Program-made: the position numbers and the translations under genes
From: Phoronis australis
Taxonomy: Eukaryota > Phoronida > Phoronidae
NCBI GenBank assembly: GCA_002633005.1
Contig: NMRA01000269.1
Coordinates: forward strand, 15,070 to 77,069
Reading direction: 5' to 3'
DNA: 62,000 nucleotides
Notes under the pieces: model-generated
What the model saw: only the letters and a program-made list of their open reading frames with translations
The model's database searches: none
Told to the model about the DNA's origin: nothing
Part shown: positions 24,901 through 35,351 of the stretch, piece by piece
Numbering within the stretch: the first letter of the stretch is position 1
How the letters are laid out: the number at the start of each line of letters is the position of its first letter

Positions 24901-27889
24901 CCCCGGGGAACCCGCGATCGAGAACGACCGGAAGGCGATCGAGAACGAAATTTATTGCGAGAAGCGAAGCCAGGCAAGGTGAGTAAATTTGATGAATTTA
25001 CGTTGTTTTTATTTCCCATGTGAAAACAGACACTTGAGTTCAAGGCGTAACACATTGAAAAAGGGCAGGTAGAGGTGTAGGCTAGTGTTTATTCCAATTA
25101 TTGGAGAAAAGTTACGTTGAACGATGCATCGCTTGAGTCAAAGGTGATTTGCATGTCATTTTGGCAAACTGCGGTTATTTTTGGCACTAAATCAATAAAT
25201 TGACTATGAAGTCGTGAAGAAATGACTTGTGCAAATATCACACAACGCTTGTTTTTCGTAATTTTGTCAGCATCTCTGATTTTTCGACACTTTTCTGTTG
25301 AAAGATGCGATCGAGAACGCAAAGATAAGCGATCAGAAACGCAAATTTTTGTTTGTTTATGCGATCGAGAACGCATCGTGGTGTGTCGAGCAGTTATGAA
25401 CTTTTTACTTATAAAACGTGAAAAGAGTTACAAAGTAAGTGTGGTGCAATGAACTAATCACATTTTGCGTCATTACGCTGTTACTTTCGTATAATAAACA
25501 ATATCATACCATTACCATTAAATCACAGCGACTACATGTACATCAGGCACTGTTTTAGTTATAGATATTTTCACAAATGAATTTATTTTCATTTCAGGAA
25601 GCAAGTTCACTGCTATTATTGTGAGGCGAGCTTCAAAGAACAGGTAAATCAGGGTGTGAAAGTACACCCTACCAGGTTTTTGAAATACAGACACATACTT
25701 TTAGACGAAGTCAAGGAGTTCTAAACACTAAAGACTGACCCAGCAATCGTTCCATTTGGCGTGTAAGCCAGGAGTAAACAAATTGTTATGAAGATGAAAG
25801 CGAGTGTCGAATCTTCTTGCAAGATTGTGACACCAAAAGAAAAAAAACAAATATGCCAGGGAAGTCAAAGAATGATGATGAGCGTGCCTGTGGGGAGCAA
25901 ATAGAGTGCTGCAACACCATTCGTGATGCGATTCAAAGATTACCGCTCATGAACGTCTGGGATTTAAAAATTTGCCAAAAATGGGTGAACTGTTTTGCTG
26001 ATAAAACGGGTGGTATTTTGTTTCATGTTTTACTGATATTATCGATACAGAGATGAACAGATTGACTTGTGTGGCTTGGATATACAACATATAGTACCTT
26101 TTCATGTTTGACTCTTCTGTTTTGTAGTCTTGGTCCTGAGTGCATCTTCAGTTCATGATCTCCAGTTTAATGTGACATTGAAAAAGAATGAGACGAGTTA
26201 TAATACACTTACTATGTTGTGATTTTCTCAAAAACGTGTCTTTAACATCACTTCAAGACACAATGTAGTGATTATACAGGAAAACAACAACAATATTAAA
26301 GCAATTCTATAATATTATTAACCTTTTATCACACATACCTCAAAATTGGTCACACAGAAAAAAGATATAAAATATAATTTGCGTTAGGGAAATCAACATT
26401 ACAAATCCAGTGTGCGAATTATTTTTTGAATGTGTTTGACTAAATCATCACTGAATCATAGACAATCTATTTCGGACCTTCATAGTATAAAATTCTCTCA
26501 CAGGGAATCAACAACAATATGAAAACAATTTCTACAGTTGTGGCAGACATAGTTTTCTATTAAAATACTAATTGGTCTTAACAATTGTATGTAAGAATCA
26601 CCCAATGACACATAGAGTGGCCATTTAAATGTACCCAAACACTACAAAAATGCACTGGTTCTGTTAAAGATGCTGTTGAAATAACACAAATAGGAAAAAG
26701 GTTCAAAAAAAAACGTCAAAATAGCATCACATCAGACAACTAGCAACCATAAAATCTGTAAATCTGAATAAAGTTTCGTGACAACAACTTTCACTACTGG
26801 ACTGAATAATTTTATTCATGGTGATTCTGGTTCTCATGCCTGTAGAAGTAGGCATACTCTTCGCATGACACATTCACAACTTACAACAAGGAGTGTCCTC
26901 AGGCTTACTCTTTCAATGAAACAGATAGGGCACTGGATAAACTTGGTTCCTGAGCACTATGCTTCATATTGTGTTTTCTTATGCGGTAAAAAATCTTGCC
27001 CCATGCAACACGGGGCTGGTAAAGGTCTTGCTTGCGGCTGAGTGTCGCTGTGTTTTGTTGTCATGTGGTTATAAAAAAAGTCTTTTTCCTGAACGAAGCT
27101 CCACAACATATATGCATACACAGCCCTTTGTCACAAGCAGCAGTTGTGCTACTCTTTTTTGAAGGCGTGTACGTTAACACTCTGAAGGGTTCGTCGTATG
27201 GCTACGGCTCAACTGAAAAATCAAACGCATTTAATATTTGTGAGGCTAAATATCACACAGAAATCATGAAAAACGGTGAAAGTATAACACACAATCGACC
27301 CGTCAACTAATTCATGGTCGTATTATTCTAAAATTATTGATGTAACACCGTAACTTTAACGATTATTCAGGAAAATGCAGAGAAAAAAATGTGCGTTCAC
27401 GATCGCATTTTTTTGCGTTCACGATCGCCATGGAGAATTAACAGTTTCGTTCCCGATCGCCGTCTCACACAAGGACCTGCTTGTATCGGTAGATATCTCG
27501 AATTGTTTCACAAATTCTAACTAACAAAGGTGAGAGCGGGGACGACTTAACTATAAACGTCACTCGTCTCTACTGAAGAACCCAGGAATTGCTAATAACA
27601 AGCAGAAATTGACGAATTTACGAGACGCAAGGCATTTTACCGAAAGTCATTGGATTCTGCGGTCTCTGTTTCAAAAAATAGCAAAAGCCAAGTATTATTT
27701 CAGATCCACAGCAAAGGCTAAGATTTGACGCTTTTCGGTGTGTCGCATTGTTACCAAAGTAGCCTCTATTTAAGAAGAAAATGACACGTAAACTCACCGG
27801 GTACTTCACTGTCGTTTGCCATTCAAGTTTGGTGTAAGGTCTCGTTCTCGATCGCCTTCCGGGCGTTCTCGATCGCGGGTTGGCCGGGG
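24901..27889. mobile_element. ~3-kb inverted-repeat element with ten subterminal motifs
   Basis: Ends are inverted repeats: left CCCCGGGGAACCCGCGATCG, right (read inward) CCCCGGCCAACCCGCGATCG, matching for about 47 bases. The motif GCGATCGAGAACGC (allowing a few changes) occurs five times in forward sense on the left (24914, 24935, 25307, 25329, 25361) and five times inverted on the right (27393, 27415, 27447, 27842, 27863). Outer pairs lie 13 and 34 bases from their ends on both sides. Spacings are 21-22 and 32. This is the architecture of a DNA transposon with subterminal transposase-binding sites. No DDE domain is visible; a candidate small exon (25599-25644) and a 79-codon frame (25817-26056, Cys-containing) are unrecognised. 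Probably non-autonomous; no target duplication seen. Confidence 0.75.
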
Positions 27890-29250
27890 TGCATACACAC
27901 CGTCGGTTCTGCGCCCCTCTCCCCGGATCAAAATAGCGAAGGCACTGTCAGAACTGCTGGTTACAGGCGAAAGATCCCAGTTGTCTCCGTATACAACAGG
28001 AAACGGTCATGAAGGAATGTCAAAAAGTCCACTACAGAAACTCGCTGACTTGCCTCAACGTAGTTGGATGTTACTTTGGCAGGGTTCTTAATTCTTCTCA
28101 CGTTCAGTTGTCACGTTCTTCATATCAAATTATAGCCAACTTCTAGTCATCAAGTCCAGGAACATTTCCTCGCATGTGCCACTCTTGCCATGACCATGAA
28201 GGAATGCAGGGTAGAGCCCAGTAACTGTCTCGCGACTAGAAAAATCTAGCAAAAATCACGCTCCCAAAGTTTTGCACCTTATCGAGGTCCTAGCGTTACT
28301 GTGCTGGGTTGCATGAAACAGTCCCGAATAGGGACTCAATGAAAATCCCGAAATCTTTTGCCTATTTGTGTCTTTGCTTGCTCACAGATGTAATCTGTTT
28401 CTATCATTTCATCATTATTATGAGTGGCCTCTTTGTACGTACCACGTGACCCATCGAGCAAGCGCTTAGTTCAGTTAGTAACAGCACATCATACGGGACA
28501 CAATTACAAATTGACACCCCATATATTCAGGAAAGGGAGACTTTCAAGTAGCACCGTGGTGACTGATCACGTCGGACCAGAGAACGATAGTAGAAACTTC
28601 ATTTCTGTTACGACGCCTAACGTCTCTTCTTCGAAGAAGATGTACTTTATGGTACAAGCGGGTGACGATAAGTCATTGGTACCACGCATGATCAGCCCCT
28701 ATTGATCTCTATAAGTGTCTCATTGATTCCCCCATAATATTGACCAATAGTACTCAATTTTTATGTGTGAGTATTCTATTTGACGACCACAACAATTCCA
28801 TTTAATAGGACTGTGTGGCCTGATTTTATTTGTAAGGAGTATGAAGTCGCGTTACTAATTTGATATAATACCCCAGTTCTTAAGCTGATGCCTGGAGTGG
28901 GCTAATTAGAATTGATTTTTATATGAGAATATTCATGGGTTTGCTGATCAATTGATTTTTAAATACCTTCAAGAAAAAGTTATTTCTTTTGATATCCTCT
29001 GGGCTACACAAAGCATCAACATGAGAATCAATGTGGAATTAAATGGAATCAATATCCACCTAAAGCAGACTTATTAGGTGTGTTTAACCAAATTAATACC
29101 CAAAAAAATCGGTGCCGATTGGTCAATATTGGCGCTCTATAGAATAATGAGATGGCGAAAGCCACTTCCGCTTGATCCCAACTCTGATGCAATCACGACT
29201 GATTCAATATGTCAAAAACACGAACAAATACCACCGTCACACCCTCCGAT
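27890..29250. other. intergenic stretch without a recognised gene
   Basis: Contains an open frame of 93 codons at 28424-28705 with no recognised domain and no splice support. The frame running out of the 3-kb element (27816-28091) is an Arg-Ser repeat produced by the CGATCGAGAACG motifs and is not taken as a gene. Confidence 0.45.
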
Positions 29251-29463
29251 TATTGTGTATATCTACTCTCGTGCACAGAAGATCCGTCCCAAATTTACAT
29301 TGGTGAAACCAAGCGAACCCTGGGCACCAAAATGAAAGAGCTGGTTCATCTTAACCAAAGCACAAAACTGGTACTCTAGAAATGTTAGAGAGGCCATCTT
29401 TATTAAAACTAAAAATTCCATCATGATTCGTGACCAGGGAATTCAACTAATCCTCCGATAAAC
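29251..29463 (+). pseudogene. Penelope-like element relic (GIY-YIG endonuclease)
   Basis: Legible pieces in slightly shifting frames read CVYLLSCTEDPSQIYIGETK, RTLGTKMKE, then RNVREAIFIKTKNS and IMIRDQG. The order Y-x-L-x-C, YIGET, LG-R/K-KEH-like, EA-IK, NRD-like is that of the GIY-YIG endonuclease at the C terminus of Penelope-like retroelements. Several stops and a shift break it; the usual HP-rich final part is lost. No reverse transcriptase is readable upstream. Confidence 0.6.
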
Positions 29464-30887
29464 GTAGATGTACTACTACCCGGCCAAAAACGACGGGAAA
29501 CAACCCGCCACCTTTTGACAAGTTACTGTAGAGTGGAATTGGAAACATTCAAAACAGCTAGATGTAGCACAGTCTTAGAGTACTTGAATTACTTTACCTA
29601 AAATAAAGGTACACCACAAAACTTGCGTATTTTTCACATTCATACGGGTATCCTGCTATCAAAAGAAAGGACATGGATTGTTGAATCCCTATTTTGTGTA
29701 AATTTATTGAGATTTGTGTTTGATATGGAAGGCTGAAATGAAGCACCCGTGGAATTCCTAGTCCCAAGTGTCAGAACTTTTAATTGGTATTAGGAATTAG
29801 TAAGTCCGGGTAACGAGATGTTTATTTTAGTAAGACTGATCCCGGGATTTGTACTCTAAGTTCCCCGCCAAAGCACAGAAAATCGCGATCATTCTCACTC
29901 CTTAGGCTGCCTCTTGGGTCTGTCTCGCGAAGAGTCTATTGGCTTTTGCCTCTTTTGACTTTCGGCTAAAAATCAGCCTACGGATGGTTAACCCTGTCTC
30001 ATGAAAACAGGCCAAGGTTGAAAGTCAACATGTTTGTCAGAAGACAGAAAGCCGTAGCCTGGTCGAAAAACTCAAAGACTTTTGGTTATTCGTAGTCATA
30101 TTTCTGGTGTAACTTGAGTGAGCGTGGCTGACGTAAGCTCTGAATCTGTTGTGGCCAAGGCATCGATTCAGAATAATTTGAACTTCAGGATTTAAGCTAT
30201 TGGTATTTTGCAACTGATTACAAATTATACCAAAGCAATGAAACAGTTCCTTTTACCGATTAGCCTTTTGCACAAAATCATCACTTTAGGTTATTCTGTG
30301 CAGGAAATGTACATTAGGACCTTTGGGTCACTTGATTAAACATGTAAAACAACCTCCTAAAATCCCCACTTCTCTTCAAAGATTATTAACGGTATAGATG
30401 AGAACGTGAACGGTAATTATTTCGTATGCGACACCTGTTGCCAAAGAAAATTTTTTTTGTGTCAATAAGTAGAATACATTTCGAATTTTAAATTATTTTG
30501 ATTTTTTCAATAGAATATTTTTGACGTAACTAAACTTTTAACACGTTTGAACAATTTTCTGTGACTGATGAACAGCACTATGATATCCAGAAGTTGGCCT
30601 TCGACCTCAAGAGGTCGACGATGTCAAATATATATTTTAATATACCTATAGGCTTCGTGTGATTGCACAAATTTGATAATATTGTGAAATACTCATAATT
30701 TACTGATTTATTAGAATAATTAGCAACACACATAAAAAACGGGGGTATTTTTTAGGTCAAATGACCGCCAAAATGGCTTCCACAAATACGGTAGGGTAAA
30801 TTCTCGCCCCTTTTGGATAGGGTGAGTTCGCACCAGGGCAAACACTTTAAATGACTTATTTTAGGAATGCTTTACTTCAGTCACTCA

Positions 30888-30953
30888 ACAAAGAAATATT
30901 CAAGTGTCTAGGTTGCCGTTCTAGTGCTCTTATCACTGAGCTATTGAGGACCC
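30888..30953 (-). repeat. tRNA-derived SINE-like head
   Basis: On the minus strand GGGTCCTCAATAGCTCAGTG then ATAAGAGCACTAGAACGGC. The segment TAGCTCAGTGATAAGAGC is a textbook pol III A box / D-arm. The B-box region (ACTTGAATATTTC for GGTTCGAATCC) is decayed and the acceptor stem does not pair, so this is a tRNA-derived SINE head or tRNA relic rather than a working tRNA. Confidence 0.55.
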
Positions 30954-31225
30954 TATATCTTTGCAATTACTGTTTGCAATCAACTGTTTTCGTCTATTCC
31001 ATGAGCAGCATTGCGCCTTTTTCAAGCGAGATTTGGACAATTATATAATCAGCAATTTACCAGCATGTGTTAATATGTAGAAGCTGAGGTTGGTCATTTA
31101 TTTGATACGTCTCACTAACGGCCAATCTCGTCGTCTATATATTTATTATTTCTAATTAACACGTACTGGTAAATTGATGGTTATTAAATTGTCCAAATAT
31201 CGTGTGAAAAAGGCGAGATGCTGCT

Positions 31226-31614
31226 CACCGAACAGACTCCAAGCTTTCCGCGACCAACCTCGGTAAGTTGGCTTACCGAATTATGTAGAACACAGTATGT
31301 TAAAAATTTCTATAGACAACAACTCTTATGTTTCCTCCTAGATAAACAACTCCTATGCTTAAAAATTCGATGTATTTCTAAGGGTTTTACATCCTGCTTT
31401 GATAATTTATGGGTGTAAAACGCTGAATTAAAGCGATAACCTGACACCAGTTTTGTGAAGTGATGAGCAGACTGTGACGTCATTGGTTAATTTCAACGCC
31501 TCCGTCTGCTGTCTGATGTCAGGTAAAAGAACTGAACTTGCTGTTATTGACTGGAACTTCTCGATCTAAATTGATACAAAATACGTTCTTTTGATGGCAT
31601 TCTCTTTTAATCTT
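31226..31614. repeat. dispersed repeat A, copy 2
   Basis: Second copy of the ~400-base repeat at 18919-19319, in the same orientation. Like copy 1 it carries TGACGTCATTGG (31475-31486), then GGTAAAAGAACTGAACTTGC and CTCGATCTAAATTGA. Frames in the two copies do not correspond, so it is non-coding. Confidence 0.8.
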
Positions 31615-32513
31615 GCGATACTTTGTCAGGTATCACCCTGGAACCAAGCGTTCATACCCGAGAATGTAGAGTTGTGATTCTGCAAAGCTAAGCTATGATC
31701 GTACTGAAGTGTGGGTTTCTAGAGCAGGTCCAGGACAGTGAGTGTCATTTTAATGTATTTTTGAAAGTATCTCAGCAGAATACTGGGAACTGAAATGTAT
31801 GTGCTGCTAAATGAGCTTGTTGCGAAGTTGTAAGAAAATACGCTTTATAAAGCTAAGCAGTTGGTGGGCCCCGAGCTGCAGAAGCTTAAAGAACCTTCTT
31901 GGGCATTTTGATTTTAAAGTTTCCCACTTCATTCAATGATGTACTTTTCAAATGTAAATTTCACGTGGTTAAAGTTGCACATTTTCGTGTAATTTGCTAA
32001 CGAATGTAGTAGACAATGGCAAAATGTTGAAATTGAGAGTTCCTGAACACTGCGACATTATTGATAAAAATATTGATTCTGGCATTTTGACAGGCACATT
32101 TGAATACTGCTGGTCACATTTAGCGACCAAAATAAGCCAAAATAGTAGTAGGTAAGGTATGAGCTCTTCAAAAAATCACACCACGACTTAGTGGTAGAAT
32201 ATGAAACTTTCTTTAATTGAAATACTTGGATGGTTTTGATATTTATACTGAAGAAGTGATGAATTTAAGTTTTTAAACTGTTTCAATTGAAAGAGTGTGA
32301 GAAGGGTGATGATATTTTCTTCACAAAAGTATGATAAGATAAGAATTGTGAGGCGATAAGTATAAAATGTTAGAACAAAAGTGGACCTCAATAATGGATT
32401 AGTTTCCGTCGACTTTTATCAGAGGAACTCACCCCATATCACAGTCAGAGCTAAAAAAGGTGCCAACTTTACAAAAGATTTCATGAGCAGGTAAAAATTC
32501 ACTTACTACAAAT

Positions 32514-33020
32514 TTTTGTGTTGTTGATGACACGAACGTTTCCACCTGCATCTAAAGTTCTTTATCAACGAATAAATTTCGTGCGTTTTGTTTACTCAGA
32601 TCTAAAAGGGGTCATACACCCGGGGAAGCTGTAGACCTTGGTCTCGATTCATGGTGGGATGTCCACTCCTGATACAGACAGCTTCCTTAACTTTTAGAGA
32701 GAACCAATAGTTTCTCTCCGCCTAGAACTTGGGCATTGTCCCTGTCCACTGTATAGCCAGTGTTGAGGGTGCAATTACCAATGCCAGTGGGTTTATCCAA
32801 CCTAGAATGTTCCTTAATTCTAATCCCCAGAGAACGTTCAGCTTCTCCTATGTAGGAGATGATCCCTCCTACACCTAGTGAATTTTCACTTGATCAACAT
32901 CGTCACGAAGTATGAGAAAACTACTTTCTCGCAGAAAGTGTGACCTTCGTTAAATTCTTCCTCTCTCGTTCGCCAACAATTTCCTGTCCTGGCTTCCTAC
33001 ATCCCGTCTCCATGTTGAAG
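32514..33020 (-). pseudogene. Penelope-like element relic (GIY-YIG, C-terminal end)
   Basis: Reading the minus strand: SYIGEAERSLGIRIKEHSR, then TGNCTLNTGYTVDRDNAQVL, a one-base shift, then EAVCIRSGHPTMNRDQGLQL and PRVYD. This is the GIY-YIG C terminus typical of Penelope-like elements (YIGE, R-KEH, GH/YTVD-DNA-VL, EA--I, MNRD-G--LP-V-D). The following non-coding tail ends with the customary GTGGAAACGTTCGTGTCAT-type sequence near 32530. Broken by stops and shifts. Better preserved than the relic at 29251-29463. Confidence 0.72.
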
Positions 33021-33339
33021 TAAAAAGTCATTTACAATGCACAGTAACATTTTTGAAACAATTCGAGTGAATCCCTTGAAAAAGTAACTAGTAATATATA
33101 GCACAAAGTTGTGATACTTCTTGTTAATTGAAATATGTAAGAGGATAAAACTTTAATGTCGATTAACATTTAACAGGTAATTGGAGTTTTAATTCACTAT
33201 TACATTTGTAACAAAAGTGTTCTAATTTTTCGGTCTTATAGTACACAAAAATGCCATGAAAACCGTTCGTGAGGTTAATGAAGTAGTGGCACCTTTCAGG
33301 TTTTAATCTTAAATGTTGTTTATTTATAATTGGCAGCTT

Positions 33340-33860
33340 TTCAGTAGGAGCAGAGGCTGCCCTCTGTTCGTTAAGTGGTGCCTGTTTTTCTTCTCTTCTT
33401 TGTGCACTGGTTTTAATGCATCACTTGGCAGTCGACCTCCCCTGTTGTGATCGGAGGCCACAGCTTCCTATTCTGCGACGGTGATGTTTCCCGTCTTCAG
33501 ATCACGCTTGCAAATATCTTTATAATGAAGCATGGGTCTTCCTGCAGATCTGTTTCCAGTGGAAAGCTCTCCATAAATTATGTCCTTTGGCATTCCCCAT
33601 CGCCCATGCGCCTCACGTGGCGAAGTCGACGAAGGTGGTTCTGGGTGAGCATTTTGTACATACTAGGAAGTCCTGCCTGAGTTACAATTTTGTTGTAGGA
33701 GAGATGATCCTGCCATTTGATGCCGAGTATCCTGCTAATGCAGCTCAGACGAAAAAAGTCGAGCCTGAGCTCTTGACAGGTCCATAGGTACCATGATTCA
33801 CTGCTGAGGAAGCAAGGCCAGTAGACCTTCATCTTGTTGTTGATGGTAAGCACACGATTT
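33340..33860 (-). pseudogene. non-LTR (LINE) retrotransposon relic, reverse-transcriptase C-terminal region
   Basis: Minus-strand peptide with SRILGIKWQDHLSYNKI, AGLPSMYKML, LRRLRHVRRMGDG. A frame shift near 33585 follows, then PKDIIYGELSTGNRSAGRP and YKDICKRDLK before a TAG. This is the region after the reverse transcriptase of Jockey/CR1-like LINEs seen throughout invertebrates (ILGIKWQD, AGLPSM, RRLRWLGHVRRM, PKxxLYGEL..GxR..GRP..R.KD.CKRDLK). The 5' part, endonuclease and catalytic reverse-transcriptase motifs are absent: a 5'-truncated dead copy. Confidence 0.8.
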
Positions 33861-35344
33861 TCTCAAACCTTTTCTATTAAGCGAGCCAATGCTGAGAGAC
33901 AAGTTAAAGATACTCTCTGAGATTCATTTTCGATAAAAAATTATTATTACTAAAACGTATTCTGTAATGGTGCCCTTTCAACATATCCTTTTCTTCAAAA
34001 TAAACAGAACGTGATATGCACATATTCAATTGACTGAAAATTTTCTCAACAATTTGATTATTTTTCCACGCTCCTGGAAATATTGCAAAAAATCTAATGC
34101 ATGTTATGCATGTAAACAGTATTCATTGTCTATTTTTTCACAGTGAGATTTAAGATAAAAGGAAGCGCCGTTTTAACGTCACTATATGCAAAGGATTTCT
34201 TGATCGGTACCCGAGGTATTCATATAACCTACTCCAGGGGTACCAGAATTGGGTTTCTTAGTTTGTCATCGGCTCATGCTGTTGTCTACAGAGTACTCTA
34301 CTGTTCAATATATTTGTCGGTATATCTTTAAGTAATGACTTGAAAAAAATACTTTCTTTCGTCATACAAGAAGAGAAAAAAATTGCGAGGTGAAAGTACT
34401 GCTTCAGCTCACCATTTGCTCACTGACCAAAATTGTAGTCGCCAATGACCAAGATTGTTCACTTTTGACAAAAAGTATGAACTGGTGCACTAGTCGCTAT
34501 CACCATGGCAACCATCAGCTGTTTAGGATTTTTAAAGCTGCTGACTCAGTAGTTTTCACATCGTATGGTACGCAAAAAGCTTTTAGCGTCAAATCGTAAG
34601 AAACGTGTCACAAGGAGTGAGAAATTTTCAATGAAGTAGGGGGACTGCAGCCATATTGGATTTTAAAAATGACTACCAGAATCTCATTGCACTGGTTGTT
34701 AATCTTAAAGAAAGTGATATTGATGTCAAAAACTGCATGCTTGTAATTTCAACAAGCGAATTCAGTTAATTTTTATTTTAAACCCTGCAAAATATCTGCC
34801 GTACTGGATTTCAAAATGAGGGCCATTATGAACAATCTATAATTAAGTTCAGGGCCAAAACCGATTGCATTGTGATAAAAGCAGAAAGTTGATCTAAACG
34901 TCAATTTTCACGTGCTTATCAAAATCAGACCATTTACCCATCGCTACCACCACAGTACGTAGCCGTCATCTTGGATTTTGTAATTGGTGACTCAATTTAT
35001 TTTTGCGTTTGGCACAATAACACAATATGTAGGCCACCATGTAAAAACTTTCCATTGAAGAGAAGTGAACGCAGCCACATTGCATTTCAAAATGGCCACA
35101 ATATCACTGGTATCTTTGTGTTGGTTGTTCATCTCAGAAATGGATATTAATGTAACAACTTACTTGCTAGCAATTTAGTCCAAAGAGTTCATTTATTAGT
35201 TTTCTGCCATAGTGGATTTGAAAATGGTCGCCATAATAACCAAACGCATCCAATTGCGGCTTTTGTGAGATTCGATACTTTTATTGTTTGTCTTGAAAAC
35301 TTTGGGATGAGCTTCGTTAATGATTTATAATTGTTTCCGTTTAG
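33861..35344. other. upstream region of the CARD-SAMD9-like gene
   Basis: No coding sequence recognised. The last 650 bases hold a diverged tandem array (34645-35290). The first coding exon is preceded by an acceptor, so the promoter and any 5' UTR exon must lie somewhere in this stretch or further upstream; none could be located. Confidence 0.45.
34645..35290. repeat. diverged tandem repeat with GCCATnTTGGATTT motifs
   Basis: Five related segments start near 34650, 34796, 34962, 35071 and 35204, each of the form GCCATATTGGATTTTAAAAA or GCCATAGTGGATTTGAAAAT. The first two and last two form a higher-order repeat about 420 bases apart, sharing CACTGGTTGTTAATCT-like and CAATTGCG-like downstream blocks. 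The motif matches the YY1 core (GCCATnTTG), but this core is also common in invertebrate satellite DNA. Confidence 0.7.
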
Positions 35345-35351
35345 CCCAACT

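Noticed and set aside
24759-28091. Arg-Ser repeat proteins (RSRSPSGRSRSR) at both ends of the 3-kb element
   Set aside because: The repeats are translations of the inverted CGATCGAGAACG motifs, appear on opposite strands at the two ends, and reflect DNA-level symmetry.
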